From Cerioporus squamosus (taxonomy: Eukaryota; Basidiomycota; Agaricomycetes; Polyporales; Polyporaceae), in contig JABYQS010000151.1 of assembly GCA_022592435.1 (NCBI GenBank), positions 1-64,000 of the forward strand: a stretch of 64,000 bases of DNA, in the 5' to 3' direction. Every line of letters starts with the position of its first letter. The stretch's first letter is position 1. Below, piece after piece: positions 42,651-56,151 of this stretch. Below the pieces are notes generated by a model, which did no database searches, was not told the origin of the DNA, and saw only the letters and a list, made by a program, of their open reading frames with translations. Position numbers and translations under genes: made by a program.

Positions 42651-45600
42651 TCACTGCTGGCTCGACGGGGGCATGTTACCTGCACGCACGCCATCCGTCA
42701 GCTACCAAACCGCATCGACGACGCAGCGACGCAAACTCACCAAACATCGAGTACTGGTCCTGCACATACATGCTCCCCGGGTGCCCATGTGCGTGAGCAT
42801 GCGGATGCGCGTGCGCGTGCGCCTGGTGGTCGCCCCCAGCATGTGCATGCGCATGCCCCGCGCCGCCCATCTCGCCCATGACCGGCACCCCATACGTCGT
42901 CTCCATCTGCCCCAGCGCCGAGTAGTCGTTCCAGAACGCCGGGTACCGCTGCCCGTGCCCGTGCCCGTGGCCCCCGCTGCGCTCCGAGCCCCGGCCCAAG
43001 CCCGCCGAGTCGACGAGCCCCGTGCTGTACTGCTGTGGGAGCACCGACGTCGACAGGCTCCCGCCTCCATAGCTCGACAGCGCCGGCTCCCCCGTCGGCG
43101 TGGGCCACCGGTCGTAGCTCGACTGCAGGTACCCCGAGGACGAGCTCCCCTGCGACATCGCGTCCATGTTCAGCGTGTAGCTCTGCTGGGCGTGGCTCGG
43201 CGGCGGGCTCGCCTGCGGGACGATCGACGCGTAGCTCTGTTGTTGTTGAGGCTGCTGCTGCTGTTGCTGTTGTGGCTGGCGGTAGACGGCCTGCGAGTCT
43301 TGTGGTGGTGCGACCATCCGCGTCCGGTCCGTGACCGTCACGTCCTGCACATCGACGTCCTCCCGGTCGGCGGGGTCCTCCGCAGCGCGCTTGTTCCTGG
43401 GCTCCGACACCGCGCTGCGCAGCGCAGGGACCTCCGACGGCGGCCGCTCCAGCTGGGCCTTCGCGCCCGTCAGGAGCTCGAGAGCGCGCCAAGCGCTGGG
43501 CCAAACGACGCTCATGCGCTTCAAGACGTCCATGACCTTCTCGAGGCCCCTGTGTGCTTGCGGATCGTCCGAGTACGTGCGGACTGGAAGCAGGAAAAGA
43601 AAAGAAGCATCGTGAGACACCGTCATCTGACTCTGATAGGACGCGTTCCGGGAACTTACGACTGGCAACGTGCATGATGGCAGCGGTGAAAACGTAGTAG
43701 CACAAGAACACCGACGCGCGGCTGATGCAGAAGTGCTCGCAATAAACAGAGACTGCGCATGTCGTGAACCAGAAAAAGACCAGAGTCAATAAAAACACCA
43801 CGGACGCATATAGCCATAGAAAGGAAGTACGCACCAATAGACGTGATGTGGTTCGCCGCCTGCACGCACATGTCGTAGTGTTGACGTGATTTGGCACGAA
43901 TCTCCGCGTCCTTCGCAGAAGACGCACTCGGCGATAGCCTGCAGGAAGCAAATAAAGTACAATGAGTCTGGCAAATCCTCTCAGCCAAACGTGCACGGTA
44001 ACTTACGGCTTGCTCGAGTCAGGGATATGACGGATGCTGCAGCGGCGATCAGTAATCAGGGCAAAGATGTACCAGCGACACGAAGATAGGGACTTACAAC
44101 GGCCGGTGCAGCAGAAGCACGGTGCACCAGTACTGCATGTGGAGTGTCAGAATATGGGGCGGAGGGGGCGGGTTCTTGGGCGACGCAGGGTCGTAGCGCA
44201 AGGGCTCCGGCAGCTCGAGCAGCCACTTCGTGAGCTGGCTGTCCAACCGCGCAAGCTCGCCCGGCCTGTTCGACGAGGGCTTGATCGAGTAAATCGCCTG
44301 GCAGATCTCACTGATGACGATAGCTACCACCCTTGTCAGCAACACTGTCCAGAACCAGCTCAAGAAAGTAGCAACACTCACAAAGCTTCGCCGACTCGTT
44401 GAAGCACGAGAGCACCCGCCCCGGAACGGGCGCAACCTCCGGCAAGCCCGCCTCCGCCGCATCCACGCCCGGCGCCGGATGCGGCATCCACAGCTCGCCA
44501 TCCTCCGCCTGCTCCACCGCGGGCAGCTCCGTGTCAAAGTCGCGCTCGCAGATCGCGACCGGCCTCCCAATGTACGTGCACACGTACTTGTCCATCACGA
44601 CGCACCCGTACCAGATCCGCCTGCGCTCCTGCAGCTCCGCCTTGCTGAACAGCGTGCGCCCGACGGACGACGTCCACTTCTCCGCACTCTTGTGCAGCCC
44701 GAGGTCCTGCGCCATGCGCACCGCCATCCCGATGTAGAGCCACGCCTGCGCCATCGCCCCGATCCCGATCTCGCGGTAGCCGAGCAGCAGGAGCGACTGG
44801 CAGGTGCTCGGCCGGCTCTGCGCGTACGTGCGGTCGAGGATCACCTTGGCGTCTTCCATGTAGTCGTCGCCCGCTGTCCACATCGTGCCGTCTTCAGGGG
44901 GCGGGACGTCGGCGGTGCTCGCTGAGTATCGTGCGGCGAGGGAGAACATGGCGAGCAGCAGGAGGGTCGGTACGCGTCGTCTTCTCGGGCCGAGAGGCGA
45001 AGTCGAGGAGATAGGCGAGGCGGCATCGGAGTATCCAGATTCTGTAGAGTAGGGCGAGTCCGTCGAGAGGTTGCTACACCATAGTTTGGTCCGTTAATCA
45101 GGGCCGTGCAGTGGAAGTGGATATATGCACTCACCCCTTGCGCCAGTCGTCCATGAAAGAAGGCTTGTGTACAATAGGGAGCACCGGGTGCACATATGTG
45201 AAATAAAGCTCCAGGAGCAGCTCCTGGGTGTTCAGATCGGGCAGTCGAGGGACGAACTCGTCGGACTGGCGTCGCTGGCTGTTCCGGACAGCTGGGGGCA
45301 GCGGAGGCCATACTCTCGCCTTCGGGAACCGCCTGTACGCGCAGAACGCCGTCAGCCAGCCTACAAAAAGCATTGGAAAATCGCTGAGGACGCACCAAAG
45401 CCCACCTTCGCCCCGACCGTCCCGCCTCTCCTTCACGCCCAACAAATGCAACCCGCTCATCTTCCCGTGGTACCGCACCTGCTCGTCCTCGTTGATGCTC
45501 AGCTGCCCGACCGCAACCGCAATCTCGTCCTCCCCGCTCTCCGTCGTGTCCTCCGTGCTCATGCTCTCGTCCTCTGCCTGCGCTGCGGCGAGCGCGAAGA

Positions 45601-47521
45601 CGTCGACGAGGGCGACGGGTGCACGAGGTCGCCCAGCTCGATCGGCTCTTCTAACCGCCGGCGCTGTCGTCTCGAGTCCCCGTCGCTCTTCGCCCGGCTG
45701 CTCGACGACGCGCCAGCCGACTTCGACGTCGTGGACGGGCGCGAGCCCGACCCGTGCTCGTCCTCGACGTCCTCTGCTGGCGGTATGCGCGACGCAACCT
45801 GGTCGTCTGGGAGCAGCGTGTTGCGCGACGCCGCAACGGAGTTCAAACGCTTGATCACCTGGTCCTGCCACTCGTTCGACGGGCTGTTTCGGGTTGCGGA
45901 CCGGCGTGAGCTCAAGCCATGCATACGGACACACAGGAGCAGGTGAAACACTTACTGTGTCGCATGCACTGCATTGCTGTCGCCCTCGCGCTGTTCTGGA
46001 GGCGCTCTTGCGCGGCTGGTCGGAGCCTCTGCTCCGCGGCTGCGACCCTTGTACCCGTATGGCGAGTTGTCCACGCGGTTGATGATCTCCTTGGCGAGCG
46101 GGTCCTAGGATGGCACCGTGAGCAAGCTCTGTACATCACGAATATCAGGATTGGGTGGGTGTACGCGCCGAATAGGTGCGTTTCGGTGGATGTATGCGGG
46201 CGTTTTCCGCATATATACGCGTCCAAAGGTAGGTATCAACTCAGAGAGTGCACAGAAGCGCGTCCGAACGGCTATTGCTGCCTCAACGCGTCATGGCGTG
46301 CTCCGAGAGACACCGGGTGACCTACCTCCACGCGACGCGGAACCCACCACAGACAAAGGCAGATATATCGCAACAGCAGGAAAATCGTGACTCACCTCGG
46401 CAAGATCCTCCAGCACACTCTTCGCTCGGCTGTCCTTGCTGCTGAGGAGGATGCCGATGAGGGCCTCGGTCTGGTGGAGACGCGCCTCAATCGCGTCGAT
46501 GTAGCCTTTGGGCGGCCCGCGTTTACGTGATGGTCCGAGGAAGGTGCATTCTGTTTCAAAACGGCGGTCAGTACGCGAGACAGCGCGACAAGACACGAGA
46601 GAACGGAGACAAGGGGCGAGCGCAGGGTCGGTTCAGTTACGCGCTGAATGCACAGACAGAAGCGGGCGCCGAGGGGAGGCGCGCACGCGGAACAGAACCA
46701 CAAAGAGCACAGGGGGAAGCAGAGAGCCGAAGGGGGGCAGCGGACAGACACTCACGGGTTCCCAGCATGACACAGTTCCGACAGGGCTCCTGGGGGCTGC
46801 CCCGCTCGCACTTGCACTTGCTCTTCCGGCACTGGTCGCAGGCCTTGCTGCTGCGCCGCCGGATCTGCTTGTCCGCGGCGCTGCTGCCCTTGCCGCCTCC
46901 GCTGCCGGCGTACGAGCCAAGACCGAGGCCGCCCATTCCGCTGCTGGGGAGGTCGCCGAGCTCGTCGCCGCCCTCGTCCTCGTACTCCTCCGCGAGCGTG
47001 AGCGCATGCTGGTGGCTTTGTCCGTTTACCGGAGAGACGGGGGACGGGATCGGGTAGCGCTCGACGCCGCCATAGGGCTGGTGCGACTGCTGGGAGTGGG
47101 CGTACGAGGTCGAGGCGGAGGAGGAGGAGGGCCAGTTTTGGTGAGACATGAAGGTGAATGGGGTCGAGGGGGTGGTGGACGGAGAGGCACTCTGGGAGAA
47201 GTCCGCGCCGAAGCGGAAGAGCGGGAGCTGCTGAGAGGATGATGATGGTTTTACGTGATGGTGGTCGTAGGAGGTGAGTGAGGAGACGGGGGGGAGGTCG
47301 GCGGACTCCTCGACCTTGATGGGTATCTGCGAGTGGTGCAGATGCGGGTAGGACGGCTTCGGGTAGTGTGTCGGGGGATGCTGGGAGCTGTGCTGGCTGG
47401 AGTGGGAGGGCGGGGGCTGCTGTGGCTGGGGCGTGTGCTGCTGCTGTGGCGGATGCTGGCTGGAGAAGGCATAGCGGATGGGGTAGTTCGAGTATGAGCC
47501 GTGGGTGGGCGAATAGGTCAT
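42651..47521 (-). CDS. Zn(II)2Cys6 transcription factor with fungal-specific regulatory domain (PriB/xylanolytic-activator type)
   Basis: Start chosen at 47521 (MTYSPTHGSYSNYPIRYAFS); an in-frame ATG at 47608 is possible. A Gln/Pro/Ser-rich N-terminus of about 250 residues precedes the binuclear cluster CDQCRKSKCKCE...CRNC...C, which fits C-X2-C-X6-C-X8-C-X2-C-X6-C over an intron. Then comes GPSRKRGPPKGYIDAIEARL, a linker and dimer helix typical of basidiomycete relatives of PriB. The regulatory domain contains LLLELYFTYVHPVLPIVHKP, YREIGIGAMAQAWLYIGMAV, MAQDLGLHKSAEKW and ERRRIWYGCVVMDKYVCTYI. The end has a Gln run and an alternating His/Ala tract, then MFG|NMPPSSQQ over a last intron, stop at 42651-42653. 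It would bind DNA as a dimer in the nucleus. One frame break lies at a GGG run at 45610-45612. The name PriB is from memory and tentative. Confidence 0.85.
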
Positions 47522-50500
47522 TATGCGGGGAGTGCGGTAGCGGTGGGTGTAGGTATTAAGCGGGGGCAGGTACGGTATCGCAGGCGGCGGGTCGAGAGAA
47601 GAAAGCACGGGCGAGGCAGGCGCGGGGGCAGGGAGAAGTAGTGGCGGGCGTCACAGCAGCTTGGTCAGATTGGGTGGGCAGCGGAAGATCGAGGACTCGG
47701 AGGCTCACCCGACAGAAAAGGATATGTTCGCGCAACTCCGCGTTTGCAGACAAACGGCGGGCGAACGAAAATTTACGGGTTCCGGGGTCTGCTCCGGCGC
47801 ACGACCGTGACGGTGACGCGTACGCGGGGAGGGCAGGGCACGCACTCACCGCGTTCCACTCGACGGCCGACGTGGCTGAGGCTCGCGCTGCCCGCCTTGG
47901 CCAGTGACAGCGTCCGCCGCCCGCGTCCTCTCGTCACACTCCGCCCCACCGACCGTCGGTTCCGCAATCGCGATCGCAGATCTCCCGCGCCCCGGCTACT
48001 GCGCGCCCGTGTCCGTCGGCGCTAAGGTCGTCCGAGTCGTCGTGTGTCCAGCCCAGGCTCGCGCTCGCAGGCAGACGGTGGGGAGTCCAGCAGCGTTCGG
48101 TGCGGCCGTGCGCCATGGCCAGCTGCACTATCGTCCGCCTCAGGATGGCCTCGCTTACTCTGCGCGAACCTACGCTCACGTGCGCCCTCCCTTTGGCCGT
48201 TTCTTCCCAGGCGCACGCTCGAGCTCGTTCTCCTCCTTTCTCGCTCTCCGCTCATGGCTGTACGGCCCTCTGAACCCTCCCCAGCTGCGCTCCAAGGCCC
48301 ATTCAGAAATTTGCAGCCTACGTGGCCCTCGCTGCAAACTTCGCGCAGTCTGAGTGTCCCCGACCGGGACCCTCGAATCTGCATTCAGCACCGTTTCTCC
48401 CGCGACACCCCACGCTCTCGGGCGCCCCCGGACCGCTCGCAGGCAAGTAAGCGTTCCCCTTGCGTCCTTTGGGATCGCATAGCACCAGATCGCCCCAAAT
48501 CTCGCCTCCCGCCAGCCCAGAAGATCGCGATAATCGCCGCGCACGCATGGTGCGCACTCCTTGAAACCGCACTAACGCTCGTCCTCCTCCGCTCTGTTCG
48601 CCCTCCGGATGTCCTGGATTTGGCTCGTACCGCCGGCACAATGCACATCGTGCTGACTGAGGTCGGGCGGGACGGCAGGCGCATTGCACGGCGGGCCCAC
48701 TCGCGTCCGCAGGCGTCCGCCCCCTGGGCGCCCGTCGGTCAGCACTGCAGGATGGTCGGTCCGATCCATTCCTGCTGCGCACAAAAGACCTCTCGTGCGC
48801 CACCGACGTCGTCTTGGCGGCTTTCTCCACGTCTGCGAGCCGTGCTACCACTAGTACTGTCCAGTAAGTACGCCTTGAGCACACCGGTACCCCATACATA
48901 ATGGTGTACAGCCATGAGACGGGGCCATTGCCCTAGTGCCATCTGGGGAGATCCAGCCCAAATCTTTGCGAAGGTTGTCAGAAGCCGGTCCCAAGTCCCC
49001 TCCCCACACCGCTGCTTTTAACCCCGTATGGACCCTCCGATGCCGTCTTCTCGAGCGTCCTCGGCAGCCCGATATGGCGTTGCGACCCTGATGTCGGCAC
49101 AGCCCCTGGGCCCTGAGCTGCAGGTACACTGGCAATGGCATAGCGCAGACTCGGCCACTATGTCCGCGCAGAGCGATCGTTCGACTCGCTGCACCTTACG
49201 AAGGTACTTACACTCTAGACAGCACGCGCATGTCATAGATCCTATAGGGGTAAGTATCGAGGGTGCTCATCAAGGTAAATCGGCAGCGTTCCTTGGAACA
49301 AGTCCTTATCTGATAATTCTGCTCGCCCCTCCTGATCGCTCTCCAATCTAGCCTCACCAAAGCAGACCAAAGCTCTTGGCTTTGGGGTTCGCGTTGGATT
49401 CCTGGAACTTTGCGATTGGAACGTCTCGACGGACTCCCGCCTCTCCACCCGACGTTCGAACATTCCGTCAGCGCGATCCATGGGCGAATGAGTCCGAACT
49501 TCGAAGAGCAGCTGCACAGACGGAAGTCCGACGCTGACACTGACACTGGCAGACCCTCCAGAAGCAGCCACACGTGGCCACCGAACGCTCTCGTCTCTGG
49601 CAACCGACGACAACACGCTCGCTCGCTCGTCGCAGTCCGGATATTAGCTCGACGGCGCCCGGGCCCCGCGCACGGTGACGATGGCGACACATGCGCGCAA
49701 CTAAGTACGTATAAGTACGGCAGTTGCACATGGACCATGGCGCGCCTTCCCGAAATCCGTTCCCAAGCCAAGCATCTCGTCGCTCGTTTTACGGCACCCA
49801 TGACTGAACCTCGCGACGACAGTCGTCAGCGGCCAGCCGCCAGCTTGTCGAGACAGCTCGGCGCGTCGCCCACGGGCCACCGTGCTCTGGAGTGACTCTG
49901 CCGACGCCGTTTGTCGTTAGCACTTTGGCGGCGGTCTCACGAGTCGCCGGTAAGTACTACGCGGTCTCGGTCGCCTAGCATTTTGTTTCGTCTCAGGTGC
50001 CGTGCGACGTGGCGGGGCGCGTAAGTAAGTAAGTACATACTACTGTAGTCTGTGCGCACAGTCGAGATCGATCGCACCGCGTCCAAAGCCTCTGGAGTCT
50101 TCCAACTTTCGTTTGAGTTGGAGCCGAGCCAGAGCGTCACGCGAGTCCCATGTGCCTGCAAAGCCTACAAGAGCTCCATAAATCATCGCACTAGACTTAT
50201 GTACACTTACCTCCACTGTCCAGGCGCAGAGATCCGCGGCTCGCCGTGTTCAGCGCATGCACGCACGCACCAGAACGAATCCGTCGTCCGTCGCCCGCGC
50301 GATCGCGTACGGAAGCAGCCGACGGGGCCTGCGTGCCTTGCGAAAACCACTGATCTTGATCCTCGCCGCTCGGCTCGCGACTCGCGAGCTCGCTCGCGCT
50401 GCAGTTGCCCACGCCGAACGCGCCCTCGGTTCCACGGAAGGCGCGGAGCGCGCGATCGATGGGCGCACCCGCCCCGATCCGGTATCATTCGCTGCCAGTA

Positions 50501-53500
50501 GTAGTGCCAGTGCGCGTGGGGCGCCATGTGCGTCGACGTTGACGTCGAGTGTGACCACGCCGAGCCCGCCTGACCCCGAGGTGCTGCGGGCGCGGCCGCA
50601 ACGTCTGTTGGGCACACCGCACCACGCGCGAAGATCATCGTCCGAATCCGCCCGCGCGACCATGGCTCTGTCATCCTGATCATCCTGAGGAACAGGTCAT
50701 GTCACGCTTAGTCACAAAATACGAAGCTCTCAGGGCCACTTACGAAGCTGAGTCCGTCGGCCGTTCGGTGCCTCCGACGTCGGGACCTGCTCTCTGGGTC
50801 CCCAGGGACTCCTGCACTCCACCAGCATGCACACTGCGCAGACGAAAAGAACCCCGAGCTCGAACTCTTCTCGTCCGTCCGAGAGCGCGTCATGCGGAGT
50901 CACCGGTCAGGCCAGCGCAAACTGAATAGACTTGACAGTGTGCACCGCCCGAAAAGCCTTGTTGACATGTTGACAGGGCATCTGCATCGAAGCCCGAGAA
51001 TTGTCACCGAAATGTCTAGCTTCCGGGGAACGCCGATGGGATGCAGTGCCCAGGATCCGTTCCATTGGAGGCAGTGCGGGACCCTCGTGGCGCTTCCCAT
51101 TCAGTCGCGAAAAGTTCAAGTTGGAGTTGGGAAGTCGTTGGGATCGAGTTTTGGGAAGTCGCATCTCGGACTCGGGGATCCACTTGGTCAGCCAGGACGC
51201 AGTTTGTGCCCCTCCGGTCGAGAATTTTCATGGAGGCAGAGCGTGCATCTTCATCATAAATTTCACCGCAGCAGGCTGCAATTTGAGACTAGAGTTTTCG
51301 TTCGTGAAAATGAAGCCGGTGAACGGCCCCGGGAGGGTCTCGGAGATAGTGAGGCACAGAATTGCTTCATATACCACAGCAGAAGAACGATGTCCGAGGG
51401 CGCCGGCCAGCCGGCCAGACATTTCGCGGGCCCCGGATGCTTTCCAACTGCTCCGACGGGGCAAGTCTCAGTCAGTCTAGCAATGTAGGTGCAATACGCA
51501 GCAGTCCCAGTCGGACGTCGGACTTCGGTGCACTGGGGCCTGGGGCCGGTGTGTCAATGTCCGATGTCAGGAGGGTGCGAAAGGATGCTCCTTGGGTGGT
51601 CTGACTCCTTGGCCAAGCTCATGGAACCGCGAAGTGGTTGCGAAAGGAAGCCTGAAGCGCAAGACAGACTACGGCACGCGCAGCCGCACCGCACGCATGG
51701 CCGCTGCGCTTGCGTCCTTCTGGCAGGAGCTCGTCGCCGGTCGGTCGCTACAGATGCGATCTGTCAACGCGAGGCGGCGAGCTAGTGCCCGAGCCGGACT
51801 AGAACGCGCGTGTCGGGGGCAGTAGCGGTCACCAGTGACGGTGATGTGCCAGCAGTGATGGTGTGTGCGCACGGCGAGTTTCGACTGTCGAGTCGAGTGT
51901 CCACTGTCGAACCCCAAACCATCACCACGGCGGACGCTGCGGATGGTCGCGGAGGGTAACGCACCGGTGCGAATAGCGCGACAGGTTGACCGTTCGTACC
52001 TGGCTGCCATGCGTGTACGTGAAAGTCTTCAGGCCCAAACACGCTGCGGCTGCGTTCGCATTGAGAGACAGTCCTCTGAGTCTCGAGCTGGGGCGAGCTC
52101 GACTCGGGAATCCTCGACGGCGGGAGGCGCCTTAAGTGAGTGAGTAAGTATGGTCAACCCGGCGGCGCCCACAGATCCCGACCCATTTCCGTGTCTCAAG
52201 CGGCCCCACCGCATCGGTAACTTTGTGATGACGGGGTCAACAAATTTTACCCGGTGCAACTTGCAAGCGAGGAGGAGGAGGAGGCCGGAGGAGGAGGCTG
52301 CAAGTGCAACACGCGATCGTCCACATCTGGGTACGTAGCGGTCAGGTCCTCGTTCTGACTCCTGCACGCTCGCCCAACGGTAGAGTTTGACAGATACGAG
52401 GAACGACGAAGCCTTCTCTGCGGCCCTGACCGACTTCAATTTTTTTTTCGCAGCGGAGCGCCATGGACACGAGGCCGAGGAGGCACGACATTGCCAATAC
52501 GCCTCTCAACCCTCGAAAAGTCTTGCATACAGGGACGCAACGGCGCGACCAGATTACAGTCCATCTCGTCGTGACGCGGAGAGAAATCTTCGCGAAGCGA
52601 CGGTGCAAGCGACGCGCCGACGTGGAAGTGGAGGGCGTGGTTCAGTAATATGTACATACATATGCAGCGGGAGACAGACACCGACACCCGAACCAAGCAA
52701 GAACTTGGGGGAAAGGCAAAGTCGACCGCGGCTCACGGGACGAGTCTTCCGAATCTTGGAGCGTTTGCGGACAGCATGCTGCGCATTGGAAGGAAACAGA
52801 GTTTCGAGCGGGCTGGTGTGGGTCCGACGTCGGAGCGGACGTTGGAGCCGCGAGGGCAGGCGCAGCGGTGTCGTGAGAGCATCAGGACACCGTACGGCAG
52901 ACGTCGCGAGCCAGACGAGGGGGCAGAGAGAGGAGACGTAAGGGCATACACGTACGAGGAACGGGGGAGCAGTGGTGACCGGCCGCGGATGTCGTACAGG
53001 GTGCTTCTCCCGTCGGGGCGAGCGCTGAACGGTGTCCAGGACGGCGCGTTGGAGTTCCCGCGTTGGAGTGCTTGGCCGACGTAGCGAGTGTGTTCGGTGC
53101 CGCACAGAGATGAGGACGTACAAAGAAGGGTCCGGCTCGGACGACGGCGAGAGCAAGGTCGCGGGACCAGTGCACGTAGAGGTTGTTGGGCACCAAGGGC
53201 GAGAAGGCCGGGGGTCCGACCACCTGGCTCGTTAGACGTAAGATGACTATGCAGAGCGGGAGAAGGAGGAGAGACCTGCGCACCTCAGAGTCAATGCAAC
53301 TGCTATGCTTGTGCGGGGCCGGGAGCAGTGAGAGGGCACCGTTCTAGGAACATGGCGACGTGTGTTTCCGAGTATGGCGACGGTGCGAGCCACGGTCCCA
53401 CTCGAGGCCTGAGAACGGCAGACGTAGCGGACAATCCTCGGCGGGAAGTGGCAAGAAGGGTCCCCAGAACGTTGAGAGTCAGAGAACGAGCCGTCGAAGG

Positions 53501-54481
53501 GCGCAGGGTGAGGCAAGACGCCGTGAATAAGGTCCGCGACGCAGCATACATGCCTGCTTGCTTGTCGAGACAGAGAGGAACAGGAAGCAGAGACATGGTA
53601 GCGAGCACGGATGACAGAAGAGGGGGAGTAGAGTTTCAGCACGCCGGGTGTACGCATGTACATTGTACTTATATGAGGGATCTCACCGCCATGTCCAAGT
53701 CTTCCGGGAAATCATTAGACAGTGAATGTCATGGGTAAACCATGGTGCGGGTTTTGGCGATGCTCCCGAACTTTCGACTGTTGGTCCGTGGCATGGCAGG
53801 CAACTCCGGGACTTCCGTAGGTCACCGAATACTTGATGCTGGGCAGATGTAGTGAGGGAGAGATTCGGCGTCCATGGCCTCTGGAGTGATCTGTCGTCGA
53901 ACTTGGGTGATTGTCATTTGCAGAGAACTCCACAAGAGCCGAAGGGCTGGGGTTAAGTATTATGAGAGCGCACGAATATGAATACCTTCTGATCCCGCAG
54001 ATACAACAATCATAGCGTGGGTGCGGCGGATGTCGACTCTGCGCCAGAAAGTCGGAGCCTGGAGGCTGTCGGAAAGCCAACAGATGGTGGTGTCTTGTGA
54101 AGAAGCTTTGAAGAAGCTACTTACAACTTCAGCGCCTACAACTTTGCTGGCAGTATCTGGCGACTGGCTCCGAATCTTGTTATTTTCTCACAGGTACCAC
54201 TAACAGGCTTAGCTGCAACATATCGCTTGGGAAGTGGGATGCGAAAGGATGAGGGAGACAGTCAGTGTCACCGTGTTCACGCACTTCAGTCTTTGCACTC
54301 AAATGAACTGGATCGAGGAGTCTATACGCGCGTTTTCCACGTGATGGAACCGCGGCAGGTTTGGGCGTCTCGACTCCTTGAACTCGCTTCGCCATCCCTC
54401 GCGACGAACTTTGCTGCTGCACCACCCTACCGACTTGACCCCTGTGTATACATCTGCTATCTCCTCCCAACCACATCGACT
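47522..54481. other. 7 kb region without recognisable genes
   Basis: It lies between the start of the Zn2Cys6 regulator (-) and a plus-strand membrane-protein gene, so it can hold both promoters. GC-rich, with open frames in all six frames that show no domains, no codon bias I can see, and no introns linking them. TAAGTA-type motifs recur: 48867, 49203 (reverse), 49250, 49705-49715, 49951, 50022-50034, 52135-52150. A T9 run lies near 52441 and GGA-rich tracts near 52270-52300. No LTRs, terminal inverted repeats or tRNA-like cloverleaf were found by eye. Confidence 0.5.
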
Positions 54482-55304
54482 ATGCCTACACAAGGAAAAG
54501 CGGCAGCTACCGCACTGTCTACAACGTCGATCCTCGACTGGTTCAAGCCTTTACGGAGCGAAGCGGTCGCCCGACTAAGAACGAACTGCGTAGGCCTCGT
54601 CGGTCTAGCTATCCTATCCAACCTCTTGCCCGTACCCTCGCTATGGCGCGCCTTTGACGTGGTGTGGCAGAGGAGACCAGTCGCAGCGCCGTATTACTAC
54701 CTTTGTGCTGTCGGTGCGTGGAACAGGCTTTTCTTACTGTTTATGATCAATATTGAGCAGTCGGCCGCAGAACTGCTTTTGCTCGGCGTGTTTGCGCTGA
54801 ATGTGGTACAAGCTGCATATGCGCTCAAATATCCTCGTGCGCCGCTGCCACCGCCCCCATCTCCCGCGACGCCTGCGAAGACACCTCTGTCGCCACCCGC
54901 GCGTCAGTGGCGCTTGCAAGGCCTTACACCTACCGTAAGTGCTTTGTATGGCTTCCTCTTGTCTCTCGATCATTTAGACCCCGGTCTCTCAGTCGAGTCC
55001 TCAACGGCAAAAGGCGTTCTCCACTTACGTCCCCTCACCCGTCTCGACACCTTCTCGCATCATCAACTACTCGATTCCTCCATCCTCCCCTGACGCGTCG
55101 TTCCTGTCGTCAGTTTCGTCAGTTCCAGGCTCGCCAGCGTCTCCGCTAGCAGCTTACCGAGGTCGACACAGTGCTTCTGTGGGACGTAAGTATGTTCGTG
55201 CTTGTAGCCTTGGTCGCGTGCTGACATATCCCTGCAAAGGCGCTTTTGACGGGTCCGTACTTAGCCGGCTAGCGAAGGATGATTCGGATTACGAGGACTC
55301 CTGA
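54482..55304 (+). CDS. Two-membrane-segment protein, possibly nucleoporin Pom34-like
   Basis: The start at 54482 gives MPTQGKAAATALSTTSILDW. Two hydrophobic stretches follow: CVGLVGLAILSNLLPVPSLW and, after a short loop, RLFLLFMINIEQSAAELLLL...ALNVVQAAYAL. Then a Pro-rich linker (APLPPPPSPATPAKTPLSPP) and, after an intron (GTAAGTGC...ATTTAG), a Ser/Pro-rich tail with QKAFSTYVPSPVSTPSRIIN. A last exon after GTAAGT...CAAAG ends DDSDYEDS, stop at 55302-55304. Two membrane segments near the N-terminus with a Ser/Pro tail resemble fungal Pom34 of the nuclear pore; this is a structural analogy, and a different membrane protein cannot be excluded. All exons join in frame. Confidence 0.6.
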
Positions 55305-56151
55305 TATTCATGTGGTAGAGGACGTTGACTGTCTGGAACACGACGCACTTGCCACGACTTGCTTTCACGAACAATGCATATGCTTCTGAGAACAACGTGT
55401 GTACAACCTCATGTCCGTAAAAAGGGCCGTGGTGTCCTACGAGGAATGTATCCTCCGAATCCCCATGAGCTGTGAACGTCTGAGTTGTGAACGCCCGTTC
55501 TTTGTCGTTTGGCCTGCTCGCCAGTGCGCGTGCACTCGATCACATGACCCGCGACGCGGTATTAACTGGGCGTCTAACGTTGAACGCGTCGTCGTTCATC
55601 TTTACCCCGGACTACCACCACAGCCTGGCCGACCGCCCGCGCCAGCACACCACAACCACGCAAACTACCCGAAAATATGGAGGAATAGTGAGTACTGGCA
55701 TTTGAATCCCCTGGCAACATAGAATGGCCCAATGTTGTGACGTCCGCGCCACAACCCGTGCTGCGGGGCAGTATCGGAAGCTCGGATGAACGATCGAGCT
55801 TGTCGAGCTCGACGGAGACATGTTGCCTGCAGAACTGATGGCATTTAGTAACGGCACCTCGGACGTCTGCATGAAGTACTGCCTCGTCGACGATTCCGCT
55901 CAATATAGGCGGGATGACTAGGACGGGTGACGGCATATGTCCATCTGAGCAGTAGACGTGCCACATCCACAGGCGATGTTCGTTCTTGGGCCGGAACGAG
56001 GCTAAATCTACGTAAGATGAGGGCGAAGTCTGATCTCGCAGCACACTGCACGGCCCACATTTCTGCCATGCTTTGCGGAGATTATGTCTTCTTTTTAAAC
56101 CGCGGCGCGTTTACGTCTGAGCATCTCTGACCGTCTTCGTTTCTCGCAGTC
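55305..56151. other. Intergenic and possible first exon of the SNF2 gene
   Basis: The SNF2 gene needs a start exon upstream of the acceptor at 56151 (TCTCGCAG). An ATG at 56069 is the closest candidate but does not fit cleanly. Nothing else seen. Confidence 0.4.

Noticed and set aside
48044..48901. Plus-strand open frame of 285 codons in the 7 kb gap
   Set aside because: Composition follows base content, minus-strand frames of similar size overlap it, and no motif or intron pattern supports it.
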